DNA from: Bovifimicola ammoniilytica
GTDB lineage: Bacteria > Bacillota > Clostridia > Lachnospirales > Lachnospiraceae
Reading direction: 5' to 3'
Length of the DNA stretch: 64,000 nt
Assembly (NCBI RefSeq): GCF_025567085.1
Contig: NZ_JAOQJN010000006.1
Location: 62,001-126,000 of the forward strand
How positions within the stretch are numbered: position 1 is the first letter of the stretch; every line of letters starts with the position of its first letter. The translations under genes were made by a program, and so were the position numbers. Under the pieces are notes generated by a model. The model searched no databases. It had not been told where the DNA came from and worked only from the letters and a program-made list of their open reading frames with translations. This document shows, one piece after another, positions 8,976-17,825 of this stretch.

Positions 8976-9123
8976 GTGTGAAAAATAATGCTGATGCGAT
9001 TATTTTTCACACAGCTAATTGTTTCGGGGCGAAAACAATTAGCATATATGTCAGATGAGAAATCGCTTTAGCGAATTTCTCATCGCCTCCTCACGACAAA
9101 GTCGCTCGGAAATGAGGATTAGT
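8976..9123 (+). repeat. Modular hairpin leader repeat, copy B (before znuC-like gene)
   Basis: Hairpin 1 GTGTGAAAAATAAT/ATTATTTTTCACAC (8976-9012), hairpin 2 GCTAATTG/CAATTAGC (9014-9043), hairpin 3 GATGAGAAAT/ATTTCTCATC (9054-9084) and a hairpin TCCTCA/TGAGGA enclosing CGAC/GTCG (about 9088-9119). The last one pairs the ribosome site of the gene starting at 9124. Confidence 0.65.
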
Positions 9124-9831
9124 ATGAAAAAACTACAATTAAAATGTGAAAATTTAACAATTGCATATGACAGGGTAAATGTATTTGAGAATATGAGTTT
9201 TGAAGTAAATGAGGGTGATTACCTGAGTATAGTAGGTGAGAATGGTTCTGGTAAAAGCTCGCTTATAAAAGGAATATTAGGACTTGTTCCAATCAGAAAG
9301 GGTGAAGTGATATTTGAGGGTGGTGTAACTAAGAAAAATATCGGATATCTGCCCCAGCATACAGCAGCACAAAGTGATTTTCCAGCATCGGTATATGAAG
9401 TGATTCTTTCAGGCTGCCTGGCCAATGCAGGATTTCGCCCATTTTATACATCGAATGATAAGAAACGTGTTAAAAAGATTATGGAGAAATTAGGTATAAC
9501 TGATTTAGCACAGAAAACATTTGGTAATCTGTCAGGTGGACAGAAGCAGAGAGTTCTTCTTGCAAGGGCATTACTTGCAACTGATAAGATATTATTCTTA
9601 GATGAACCTATTACAGGGTTAGATCCACTGGTGACATCAGAATTTTATGAAGTAATATCGAAACTTAACAAAGAAGATAATCTTACCATAATTATGATTT
9701 CACACGACCTGGAAAATGCAATGAAGTATTCGAATAAAATATTGCATATGAAAGAGAAAGGTTATTTCTTTGGAACTAAAGAAGAATATATAGAAAATAT
9801 GGAAGGGAAAGATTTTTTGAATTATGATTGA
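9124..9831 (+). CDS. znuC: Metal ABC transporter ATP-binding protein
   Basis: Cytosolic ATPase that powers zinc or manganese import. About 235 residues with Walker A GENGSGKSS (about residue 37), signature LSGGQKQR, Walker B ILFLDEP and the switch His in MISHDLE; all catalytic motifs are intact. I start at ATG 9124, where the ABC domain begins (KKLQLKCENLTI) behind TGAGGATTAGT; the open frame to 9055 covers only the repeat leader. It overlaps the permease gene by 8 bp, so these two are translationally coupled, while the binding protein gene lies 215 bp upstream behind a structured spacer. Confidence 0.92.
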   Translation: MKKLQLKCENLTIAYDRVNVFENMSFEVNEGDYLSIVGENGSGKSSLIKGILGLVPIRKGEVIFEGGVTKKNIGYLPQHTAAQSDFPASVYEVILSGCLANAGFRPFYTSNDKKRVKKIMEKLGITDLAQKTFGNLSGGQKQRVLLARALLATDKILFLDEPITGLDPLVTSEFYEVISKLNKEDNLTIIMISHDLENAMKYSNKILHMKEKGYFFGTKEEYIENMEGKDFLNYD

Positions 9832-10645
9832 TGAAATTATTAAAATGTTTTCTTATGCATTTATGCAGAAAGCAATTATAGTTGGTGGAATAATTGCTTT
9901 ATGTGCATCTTTATTAGGCGTAATACTTGTACTTAAAAGATATTCGATGATAGGAGATGGACTGTCGCACGTTGGTTTTGGAGCATTGTCAATCGCTGTA
10001 GCATTAGATACAGCACCACTTACGGTTGCAATGCCTATCGTTGTAATTGCAGCATTCTTCCTGTTAAGACTAAGTAATAACAGTAAGATTAAAGGTGATT
10101 CTGCAATTGCACTCATATCGAGCAGTTCAATAGCAATAGGTGTTATTGTAAATGCAGCTTCGAACGGATCAAATATGGACCTGAATAGTTATATGTTTGG
10201 TAGTGTATTATCGATGAGTGGAAGTGATGTCTATATAAGTGTTATACTTGCCATTGTGGTTTTAAGTATATTTGCACTATTTTACCATAAGATATTTGCT
10301 ATTACTTTTGATGAAAATTTTGCAAAAGCAACAGGCATAAAGACGGGCTTCTACAACACATTACTTGCCATACTTACAGCAGTTACAATTGTAGTAGGAA
10401 TGAGAATAATGGGTACAATGCTTATTTCAAGCCTTATTATATTCCCAGCACTTACTTCAATGAGAATGTTTAGAAATTTTAAAGCTGTAATAATAAGTTC
10501 CGGTATAATATCAGTTATCTGCTTTGTGGTGGGTGTTATTATTTCATATATGTATTCATTTCCAACGGGGGCATGCATTGTAGTTACTAATCTGTGCGTA
10601 TTTATTGTATTTTCTATATTGGGCAGAATATTTGCAAAGTCCTGA
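9824..10645 (+). CDS. znuB: Metal ABC transporter permease
   Basis: Integral membrane channel of the ABC-3 family for zinc/manganese uptake. 273 residues with about eight hydrophobic segments (e.g. AIIVGGIIALCASLLGVILV, FALFYHKIFAI flanks, SLIIFPALTS). Family motifs include GDGLSHVGFGALS (about residue 46) and RIMGTMLISSLIIFPAL (about 190). Its ATG lies inside the end of the ATPase gene (8-bp overlap). It completes the importer begun at 7937; metal specificity is inferred from the His-rich loop of the binding protein and the adjacent Fur-family gene. Confidence 0.92.
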   Translation: MIDEIIKMFSYAFMQKAIIVGGIIALCASLLGVILVLKRYSMIGDGLSHVGFGALSIAVALDTAPLTVAMPIVVIAAFFLLRLSNNSKIKGDSAIALISSSSIAIGVIVNAASNGSNMDLNSYMFGSVLSMSGSDVYISVILAIVVLSIFALFYHKIFAITFDENFAKATGIKTGFYNTLLAILTAVTIVVGMRIMGTMLISSLIIFPALTSMRMFRNFKAVIISSGIISVICFVVGVIISYMYSFPTGACIVVTNLCVFIVFSILGRIFAKS

Positions 10646-10822
10646 AGTAATTAAGATATAAAAGTGAACATACAATACACATATATTGTGCATGGTTGGT
10701 GCGATGCACCGGTTTGACACCCCAATCCTGAATCATAACAATTTTCTTTAAAATTATTAAAATTACTAAAAAGAACAAAATTTCTTGAATAGTTATGAAA
10801 AATATAATACAATATAGAATAT

Positions 10823-10946
10823 TGTGAAAAATTATATGATTAAGTTATTTTTCACATAACTATTTGCTTTGGGCGAAGGCAGATAGATATAATGACGATA
10901 AGATAATAGTCATTTAATGACAAAACGCTCAGAAATGAGGATTATA
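10823..10946 (+). repeat. Modular hairpin leader repeat, copy C
   Basis: Hairpin 1 TGTGAAAAAT/ATTTTTCACA (10823-10856), hairpin 2 CTATTTGC/GCAGATAG (10860-10886), then a tail ending CGCTCAGAAATGAGGATTAT before the ATG at 10947. The rest of the gap after 10645 holds a small hairpin around 10691-10715 (TGGTGCGATGCACC) and AT-rich sequence without a gene. Confidence 0.6.
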
Positions 10947-12503
10947 ATGAAAGATATAGAAAAAATTAATAATAATATGGAAAATGATGAATTAGAAGAT
11001 GATGATTTAGAAATTGAGTTTGTAGATAATGATTTTGTAGAACAGGATATAGAAGATACTCATAATAAGTCAGATGGAAAGATTGAATTTGAGAAAGTTA
11101 CAGATGATGAAGATGATTATGAAAATGATGATTATAACGAGGTGGCAGAGGACGAGGATTATCTAGATGATGACGAGGATGACGATGAATTCGACGAAAA
11201 TGATATAGAATATAATCCAGATGCAGATTATAATGGCGAATATATTAAACAGAAACTTACCAAGAGCCAGATTATAAACAGGGTTATAGCAGGTATGGGA
11301 ATTGCTATTGCAGCATTCACAATATTCTATAGTGCAGTTGCATATGGGATGTTAAATAAAGATGATACTCAGGCAACAGAGCCAGAGACAGAGACAACAC
11401 CAGCAGCTCAGGAAGAAACTAAAGAGCCTGGTGAAAATGAATTCTTCGTAAGTACAAATTCTGATGAAAATATTTCAGATAATATTAAGGATTTAATTAA
11501 TGATGTTAAGTTAGATGAGACTAAGACAGGTCATTCGAAAGTAGATGATAATGTTAATAATATACTTAAGATGACAACAAAATCAGATATGAATACATAT
11601 GAAAATGTTAGAAATATTTACGATTATATGATGTATTTCTATGATATTAAGTCTAATTCATTCGTAGATGAGGATACAGTTTACGATTTCTGTTCAAATT
11701 ATGAATTCACATCATCATTTGATATGGAACTTATGTATCGTGCTAATAAGTTATTTGAGACTAAATCAGGTGATTCAAAGGATTATGCCTGTGGCTTCAC
11801 AGTTTTACTTAGAAGATTAGGCTTTGAAGCATATTATATAGATGGTGAGAGAAAGACAGAGACATCGTATGAGAATCGTGGTTATACACTTGTGGTAATC
11901 AATGGTAAACAGTATATATTTGATGTGGCAGCGGAAGATGAATTATCTGCCGGAGCAAAAGTTGAATATAAAGTATTTTGTAAGACTTTAGATGAACTTA
12001 AGGATAGTTATTCTGATGATGGAATTAAAGAAAGCATGGAGAAATTTGAAAACTTTAAGACATTAGGTGCATTTTCATTTAATGCTAAAATATCAACAAG
12101 TTCCGGAGATTCAGATAGTGGAAGTGTATCTTATAGTGGAAGCGATAATTCTACATCAGTAGGTGATATGACGATAGATATTTCGGATACAGTATATTTC
12201 AAAGGAAGTGTATCAGGAAGTAAATCAAATATATGGAAGCTTATTGCAAAAGTCTACGATGAGAATATGAATTATGTTACAGAAGAAACATTATACAGCG
12301 AAAAAAATAATGAGGTATCAGATGAAGTTTCATACAGACCTGCAAGAGGCGGCTATGTAAAACTTTCATATATTGTTACTGATAATAACGGAAGAACATG
12401 TTCGATATCAATTATGCTTAAGGTTAATGGGGACGATGAACCTGAGACTACTAAAAACGAGCCAACGACTGAACACATCGCAAGTTCCGGAGAAATAGAA
12501 TAA
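10947..12503 (+). CDS. Membrane-anchored protein with transglutaminase-like domain
   Basis: About 518 residues. N-terminal about 105 residues are extremely acidic (runs of Asp/Glu/Asn) and probably cytosolic; one membrane segment follows (VIAGMGIAIAAFTIFYSAVAYG, about residues 112-135), then an outside part. Residues about 210-340 resemble a transglutaminase-like fold: the predicted Cys in DYACGFTVLLRRLGFEAYYI and a later YIFDVAAED in the place of the Asp, but the expected catalytic His is not evident (YTLVVING), so activity is doubtful. The C-terminal third looks like a beta-sandwich domain. Start at 10947 follows TGAGGATTATA. It stands alone, with a terminator behind it. Specific role unknown; cell-envelope function is inferred. 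Confidence 0.65.
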   Translation: MKDIEKINNNMENDELEDDDLEIEFVDNDFVEQDIEDTHNKSDGKIEFEKVTDDEDDYENDDYNEVAEDEDYLDDDEDDDEFDENDIEYNPDADYNGEYIKQKLTKSQIINRVIAGMGIAIAAFTIFYSAVAYGMLNKDDTQATEPETETTPAAQEETKEPGENEFFVSTNSDENISDNIKDLINDVKLDETKTGHSKVDDNVNNILKMTTKSDMNTYENVRNIYDYMMYFYDIKSNSFVDEDTVYDFCSNYEFTSSFDMELMYRANKLFETKSGDSKDYACGFTVLLRRLGFEAYYIDGERKTETSYENRGYTLVVINGKQYIFDVAAEDELSAGAKVEYKVFCKTLDELKDSYSDDGIKESMEKFENFKTLGAFSFNAKISTSSGDSDSGSVSYSGSDNSTSVGDMTIDISDTVYFKGSVSGSKSNIWKLIAKVYDENMNYVTEETLYSEKNNEVSDEVSYRPARGGYVKLSYIVTDNNGRTCSISIMLKVNGDDEPETTKNEPTTEHIASSGEIE

Positions 12504-12523
12504 ATATAATAAATGGTACAGTT

Positions 12524-12570
12524 AATGACCAGTGCGTTAGGGTGAAAACCAAAATGAACTGGTCATTTTT
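12524..12570 (+). terminator. Rho-independent terminator
   Basis: AATGACCAGT pairs with ACTGGTCATT, followed by TTTTT; it ends the transglutaminase-like gene before the ABC-F gene. Confidence 0.75.
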
Positions 12571-12605
12571 AAAATTAGGCGAATATCGGGAAAGGAAATA
12601 ATAAA

Positions 12606-14162
12606 ATGATATTAAATGTGACAAACTTAAGTCATGGTTTTGGTGACAGAGCAATCTTTAATAATGTATCTTTCAGATTATTGAAAGGTGAGCATATAGG
12701 ATTAGTAGGTGCAAATGGTGAGGGAAAATCTACATTTATGAACATTGTAACAGGTAAATTAATGCCAGATGAGGGTAAAGTCGAATGGAATAAAAATGTA
12801 AGAGTAGGATATTTAGACCAGCATGCAGTCCTAGAACCTGGAATGACCATAGGAAGTGTATTAAAATCTGCATTTTCATATTTGTTTGAGATGGAAGAAC
12901 AGATGAATGAAATCTGTGATAAACTCGGTGAAGCATCAGAAGATGAAATGGAAGCAATGATGGAAGAGTTAGGAACTATCCAGGATATGCTTACTAATCA
13001 TGATTTCTATACAATTGATGCAAAGGTCGAAGAGGTAGCAAGAGCATTAGGACTTCTGGATCTTTCATTAGATCATGATGTTATGGACTTAAGTGGTGGA
13101 CAGAGAACAAAAGTATTATTAGGTAAATTATTACTTGAAAAACCAGACATACTATTATTAGATGAACCAACTAACTATCTTGATGCAAACCATATAGAAT
13201 GGCTTAAGAGGTATTTACAGGAATATGAGAATGCATTTATCCTTATTTCTCATGATATTCCATTTTTGAATAGTGTGGTAAATATTATCTATCATATGGA
13301 CAATCAGGAACTTAACAGATATGTTGGTGACTATGATAAATTTATGGAAGTATATGAGATGAAGCAGGCTCAGTTAGAAGCAGCATATAAGAGACAACAG
13401 CAGGAGATTGATGACCTTAAAGACTTTGTAGCGAGAAATAAGGCAAGAGTCTCGACTAGAAATATGGCAATGTCAAGACAGAAGAAGTTAGATAAGATGG
13501 ACGTTATAGAACTTAAGAAAGACAAGCCAAAACCTGAATTTGAATTTAAGAATGCCAGAGCTACAGGCAAAGTAATCTTTGAAACAACAGATTTAGTAAT
13601 CGGATATGACAAAAATGCACCACTTTCAAAGCCGATTAATCTAAGAATGGAAAGAGGAGAAAAGATTGCGATTATCGGAACTAACGGAATCGGAAAGACA
13701 ACATTTCTAAAGAGTGTTTTAAATATTATAGAACCACTTGCAGGAAAGGTTGCATTAGGAGATTATCTTGAAATAGGCTACTTTGAACAGGAGATTAAAC
13801 CGGGCAACAACAGTTGTATAGAGGAAATATGGGAAGAATTTCCGTCGTATAGCCAGTATGAAGTTCGTTCAGCCCTTGCTAAATGCGGACTTACCACAAA
13901 ACATATTGAAAGCCTTGTAAGAGTGTTAAGTGGTGGTGAACAGGCAAAAGTAAGATTATGTAAATTAATAAATCGTGAAACTAATATTTTGTTATTAGAC
14001 GAGCCTACTAACCATTTAGACGTTGATGCAAAAGAAGAATTAAAAAGAGCATTAAAAGAGTACAAAGGTGCAATACTTTTAGTATGCCATGAACCTGATT
14101 TCTACGATGGACTTGTAGATAAGGTATGGAACTTAGAAGAATTTTCATTGTTAGCATTATAA
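12606..14162 (+). CDS. ABC-F family ATPase
   Basis: Soluble protein with two ABC domains and no membrane part; ABC-F proteins act on ribosomes as translation factors or antibiotic protection factors. 518 residues. Domain 1: Walker A GANGEGKST (about 37), signature LSGGQRTK, Walker B LLLDEPTN; linker with coiled-coil character (EMKQAQLEAAYKRQQQEI...); domain 2: GTNGIGKTT, LSGGEQAK, LLLDEPTN and VCHEPDF. Closest to the housekeeping YbiT-type group by length and the absence of a C-terminal extension, which is judged by eye only. Start ATG has GGGAAAGGAAATA upstream. The next gene begins 24 bp later. Confidence 0.9.
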   Translation: MILNVTNLSHGFGDRAIFNNVSFRLLKGEHIGLVGANGEGKSTFMNIVTGKLMPDEGKVEWNKNVRVGYLDQHAVLEPGMTIGSVLKSAFSYLFEMEEQMNEICDKLGEASEDEMEAMMEELGTIQDMLTNHDFYTIDAKVEEVARALGLLDLSLDHDVMDLSGGQRTKVLLGKLLLEKPDILLLDEPTNYLDANHIEWLKRYLQEYENAFILISHDIPFLNSVVNIIYHMDNQELNRYVGDYDKFMEVYEMKQAQLEAAYKRQQQEIDDLKDFVARNKARVSTRNMAMSRQKKLDKMDVIELKKDKPKPEFEFKNARATGKVIFETTDLVIGYDKNAPLSKPINLRMERGEKIAIIGTNGIGKTTFLKSVLNIIEPLAGKVALGDYLEIGYFEQEIKPGNNSCIEEIWEEFPSYSQYEVRSALAKCGLTTKHIESLVRVLSGGEQAKVRLCKLINRETNILLLDEPTNHLDVDAKEELKRALKEYKGAILLVCHEPDFYDGLVDKVWNLEEFSLLAL

Positions 14163-14186
14163 AATGATAAGGTATGATATGGATAA

Positions 14187-15101
14187 ATGGTGAATAATAA
14201 TACAAACGGGTGTATGTTATGCCCAAGAAAATGCAATGTTAATAGAGAAGATATTTTAGGATATTGTGGTGTTGGTAATGAAATTAAAATAGCAAGAGCA
14301 GCACTTCATTATATGGAGGAACCTTGTATAAGTGGTAAAAATGGCAGCGGGACAATATTTTTTACTGGCTGTAATCTAAGATGTATATTCTGTCAGAATT
14401 ATAAGATTTCACATAACAATTTTGGCAAAGTAATAAGTAATGAAAGATTAAGTGAAATAATCTTAGGATTGCAGGATAAAGGTGCTAATAATATTAATCT
14501 TGTGACAGGTACAATGTATGTTAATGAAATCATTAAGGCTCTTGACAGGGTTAAGCATAAATTAAACATTCCTGTTGTATACAATTGCGGTGGCTATGAA
14601 AATGCAGACACTATTGAGAAACTTAGTGGATATGTAGATATTTACCTACAGGATATAAAGTATTATAATAATGAATTAGCAGTTAAATATTCTAAGGCAC
14701 CGGATTATTTCAAATATGCCTCAGTCTCGACCAAAGAAATGATTAAACAGGTCGGCAATCCATTATTCTATGATAAAGAGAATGAACCTGGTAAAATGCT
14801 TAAAAGCGGTGTAATAATAAGACATCTGGTGCTTCCTGGAGCAAGAAAAGATTCAATGGAGATTCTTAGATGGATAAGTGAGAATCTTGATAAAGGAAGC
14901 TATCTTATAAGTGTTATGAGCCAGTATACACCGGCATATAAGAGTAAAGATTTTAAAGAAATTAACAGAATGGTCACAACTTTTGAGTATGATAGCGTTA
15001 TAAATGAAGCATTGAGACTTGGAATTGATAACGGATATATGCAAAACCGCGACAGTTCAGGAAAAGAATATACACCTGATTTTGATTTAGAGGGTGTATA
15101 A
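14187..15101 (+). CDS. Radical SAM protein, PflA-like activating enzyme family
   Basis: 304 residues. An N-terminal Cys cluster (CMLCPRKCNVNR...GYCG, residues 9-28) is followed by the radical SAM [4Fe-4S] motif CNLRCIFCQNYKISH (CxxxCxxC, about residues 62-69) and by VTGTMYVNEI and PVVYNCGGYE, typical of the family often annotated as putative pyruvate formate-lyase activating enzyme. Cytosolic; it would cleave SAM to make a glycyl or substrate radical. The substrate is unknown, and no glycyl radical enzyme gene is adjacent. The ribosome site is weak; GTG at 14190 is an alternative start. Its stop codon touches the hairpin of leader repeat copy E. Confidence 0.8.
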   Translation: MVNNNTNGCMLCPRKCNVNREDILGYCGVGNEIKIARAALHYMEEPCISGKNGSGTIFFTGCNLRCIFCQNYKISHNNFGKVISNERLSEIILGLQDKGANNINLVTGTMYVNEIIKALDRVKHKLNIPVVYNCGGYENADTIEKLSGYVDIYLQDIKYYNNELAVKYSKAPDYFKYASVSTKEMIKQVGNPLFYDKENEPGKMLKSGVIIRHLVLPGARKDSMEILRWISENLDKGSYLISVMSQYTPAYKSKDFKEINRMVTTFEYDSVINEALRLGIDNGYMQNRDSSGKEYTPDFDLEGV

Positions 15102-15269
15102 TGTGCAAAATTGAATTGATATGCCAATTTTGCACATAGCTATTTATGATATCAGTATCACAAATAGCATTTATTGCAGAGCTGAATTTAATATTTGACT
15201 CACGGTTTCGCAGATGAGATAGTATATGGAATGCTATGTAAGTAAAAAATAGAAAGGAAATGTTGCATT
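15102..15269 (+). repeat. Modular hairpin leader repeat, copy E (divergent)
   Basis: Hairpin 1 TGTGCAAAATTG/CAATTTTGCACA (15102-15136) and hairpin 2 GCTATTT/AAATAGC (15139-15168) match the layout of copies B-D but with different paired bases. The downstream modules are less conserved, with only a short GCAGATGAGA match, and a normal GAAAGGAAATG site precedes the start at 15270. Confidence 0.55.
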
Positions 15270-16646
15270 ATGGAAAGAGAAAATTGTTGGAACAGTTATT
15301 CTGAAAATGAATTAGAAGAATTAGAAAAGTTAAATGATGATTACAGAGCCTTTTTAGACAAAGGTAAGACAGAACGAGAATGTGTTAAGGAAACTATTCG
15401 TCAGGCTAAAGAAGCAGGCTATAAAGACTTACAAAATATTATTAAGAATGGCAAGAAGCTTAAAGCAGGTGACAGAGTATATTGTTCATATATGGACAAA
15501 TCAATAGTACTTTTTAATATTGGTAAAGAACCTATTGAAGAGGGAATGAATATTTTAGGCGCACATATCGATTCACCTCGTCTTGATATCAAGCAGAATC
15601 CTTTATATGAAGAGACAGAAATTGCATATTTAGATACACATTATTATGGTGGAATTAAGAAATATCAGTGGGTTACAATTCCTCTTGCAATCCATGGCGT
15701 AGTTGTTAAGACTAATGGTAATAAGATAGATATTGTAATCGGTGAAGATGAGAAAGACCCTGTTTTATTTATCTCAGATTTATTAATACATTTAGCGCAG
15801 ACACAGCTTGAGAAAAAAGGCGCTAAAGTAATAGAGGGCGAGGACTTAAATATTATTATCGGTAACAAGCCACTTAAGGGAGAAGAAAAAGATGCCGTTA
15901 AGAAGAATATTCTTAAACTAATTAAAGAAAAATACGATTTTGAAGAAGAAGATTTTATGTCAGCAGAATTAGAAATCGTCCCTGCAGGCAAGGCCAGAAA
16001 TGCAGGTATAGACTCAAGTATGATTCTTGCCTATGGTCAGGACGACAGGGTGTGTGCATATACTTCACTTGCTGCAATGCTTGAGAAGAAAAAGGTTAAT
16101 AAAACAGCATGCCTTTTACTTGTAGATAAAGAAGAAATAGGTAGTGTAGGTGCAACTGGTATGCAGTCGAAATTCTTCGAAAATACTTTGGCAGAAGTCC
16201 TAGACAGAATGGGAGAATATTCTGAACTTACATTAAGACGTGTACTTGCTAATTCAAAAATGCTTTCTTCGGATGTAAGTGCAGCTTATGACCCAACATA
16301 TGCATCAGTATTCGAAAAGAAAAATGCAGCATATTTCTCAAAAGGACTCGTTATTAATAAATTTACTGGAAGCAGAGGTAAATCAGGCTCTAATGATGCC
16401 AATGCAGAATATCTTGGAGTAGTAAGAAAAATATTTGAGAAACATAAAGTTGCTTATCAGACAGCCGAATTAGGAAAAGTAGACCAGGGCGGCGGCGGAA
16501 CTATCGCATATATAATGGCTCTATATGGTATGAATGTTATAGATAGTGGTGTTGCTGTATTAAATATGCATGCACCACATGAGGCAGTCAGCAAGGCTGA
16601 TGTATATGAAGCTAAAAAAGGATATGTGGCATTCATCTCTGAGTAG
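15270..16646 (+). CDS. apeA: M18 family aminopeptidase
   Basis: Cytosolic zinc aminopeptidase that removes N-terminal residues from peptides; family M18 (aspartyl aminopeptidase type). 458 residues. Metal and catalytic motifs in order: GAHIDSPRLDIK (about 93), YGQDDRVCAYT (about 251), DKEEIGSVGATGMQS (about 287), SSDVSAAYDP (about 333), GKVDQGGGGTIA (about 403) and MHAPHEAVSKAD (about 432). All are intact. Start ATG follows GAAAGGAAATGTTGC. It is encoded alone, behind leader repeat copy E and ahead of a long inverted repeat. Confidence 0.92.
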   Translation: MERENCWNSYSENELEELEKLNDDYRAFLDKGKTERECVKETIRQAKEAGYKDLQNIIKNGKKLKAGDRVYCSYMDKSIVLFNIGKEPIEEGMNILGAHIDSPRLDIKQNPLYEETEIAYLDTHYYGGIKKYQWVTIPLAIHGVVVKTNGNKIDIVIGEDEKDPVLFISDLLIHLAQTQLEKKGAKVIEGEDLNIIIGNKPLKGEEKDAVKKNILKLIKEKYDFEEEDFMSAELEIVPAGKARNAGIDSSMILAYGQDDRVCAYTSLAAMLEKKKVNKTACLLLVDKEEIGSVGATGMQSKFFENTLAEVLDRMGEYSELTLRRVLANSKMLSSDVSAAYDPTYASVFEKKNAAYFSKGLVINKFTGSRGKSGSNDANAEYLGVVRKIFEKHKVAYQTAELGKVDQGGGGTIAYIMALYGMNVIDSGVAVLNMHAPHEAVSKADVYEAKKGYVAFISE

Positions 16647-16666
16647 ATAATAGAGTTAATAAAAAA

Positions 16667-16862
16667 GTGTCCGTCTATGATACAAACTCTCATATTCCTT
16701 AATCTAGCCTAAGTAAATGCCGTCATCTGCAAAGTCTATTACAGTGCGATAAATCAAACGCGCTTCGCTTGAACGGAAATTTACCGCACTGAACTTTTGC
16801 ATCTGACGGCATAAACTTAGGCACGATACGTCATAAATCGAGAGTGTATCATAGACGGACAC
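16667..16862. repeat. 196-bp long inverted-repeat element
   Basis: Ends are GTGTCCGTCTATGATAC and its exact complement GTATCATAGACGGACAC; inner arms ACTCTC/GAGAGT and a nearly complementary GCCTAAGTAAATGCCGTC against GACGGCATAAACTTAGGC extend the pairing, with GTGCGATAAAT/ATTTACCGCAC near the centre. No open frame. It resembles a MITE-like or REP-like element, or a very long bidirectional hairpin, and fills most of the gap between the M18 gene and the next terminator. Confidence 0.6.
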
Positions 16863-16897
16863 ATTTTATAAAGGACTGATATCTAGAGGAAACAAAA

Positions 16898-16949
16898 CAA
16901 AAAGCTGTGATATGTAGTAATAGAGATATTACCATATTTACAGCTTTTG
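16898..16949. terminator. Bidirectional terminator-like hairpin
   Basis: AAAAGCTGT pairs with ACAGCTTTT, with an inner AATA/TATT pairing; A-runs and T-runs flank it on both strands. It lies between the M18 gene (+) and the gene ending at 17042 (-). Confidence 0.6.
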
Positions 16950-17041
16950 CATTAAGATTATGATGTTAAAATCGAGTGTTATCCTGCTACAAATATATAT
17001 TTACAGCTAATATAAAATGTTTTTTGACTCTATATTATTAA

Positions 17042-17590
17042 TTAACTGATTTCGTTGAGTTTACGTTCACATATTTTATCTAAGATATAATTAATATCAC
17101 TCAATTTATAAATGTTATTCTCTAAGCAATATCTTATTATTAAATCTGTTTCAGAGGAATTAGTAAGTGCATATCCTACAGTTTTAAGAAGTTGCCTGCT
17201 TTCAGCAAGATTCAGGTCAAGACCGAAACATATTGCTATTGCCTCCCATTTCTCAACAGGACAGGCTGAAGAGGATATTTTATTAAAAATACTGTTTTCT
17301 AAACCATATTCAGCACATATGGTTGCTGGACTTACGTTATTCTCTTTAAGATATAATTCTACAATATCCTGAAAGTTATCAGGATTACCATGTGATTCAT
17401 ACCATTCTTTACAAGCATCTCTGTCAGGGTCAGACTTCAAAGATAGGGTATTGAAAGCATATTTAGCACTTCCACGTTCTCTTACATAATGTACCTGTAT
17501 AAAAGTTCTGGCTTCATCACAATATGTATCTAGTTTTTTATTGATTCCTTTATTGCCGAATTTAGAAAATATAGACAAAACTATCACCAC
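17042..17590 (-). CDS. Cytosolic protein with C-terminal helical HTH-like domain
   Basis: About 182 residues, function unknown. The C-terminal half (KENNVSPATICAEYGLENS...WEAIAICFGLDLNLAES RQLL...VGYALTNSSETDLIIRYC) matches a recurring Firmicute domain that looks like an XRE-type helix bundle, usually attached to varied N-terminal domains. The N-terminal half (about residues 1-75) is not recognised. No signal peptide or membrane segment. The start is uncertain: the listed GTG lacks a good site, and the TTG at 17578 has AGTGGTGATAG in front of it. Transcribed divergently from lepA. Confidence 0.6.
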   Translation of the reverse strand: MVIVLSIFSKFGNKGINKKLDTYCDEARTFIQVHYVRERGSAKYAFNTLSLKSDPDRDACKEWYESHGNPDNFQDIVELYLKENNVSPATICAEYGLENSIFNKISSSACPVEKWEAIAICFGLDLNLAESRQLLKTVGYALTNSSETDLIIRYCLENNIYKLSDINYILDKICERKLNEIS

Positions 17591-17665
17591 TTTCTGTAAT
17601 CTTTATGATTTAACTATGATATATGATACCACATTTTGAGAAAATATAAAAGAAGATAATAAAGT

Positions 17666-17694
17666 TGATTAATTATTAAAAAATTAGTATAATA
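17666..17694 (+). promoter_or_regulatory. Promoter before lepA
   Basis: TTGATT, 17-bp spacer, TATAAT (17689-17694), about 130 bp before the lepA start. Confidence 0.55.
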
Positions 17695-17825
17695 TGATAC
17701 AAATGTCAAAAATAAGAAGGTTTACGGATAATGAATAGTTTGGTATCATGTGTTTTTGATGTCAAATCATAATTAGATTATTTTGTAAAGAGATATTTAG
17801 AAAAGGAGTGCCGGTTAAGGCAGTT

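Noticed and set aside
9055..9123. N-terminal extension of the znuC-like protein (and the similar extensions at 7883, 10917 and 22113)
   Set aside because: These codons translate the hairpin leader repeat; conserved domains and ribosome sites begin at the inner ATG.
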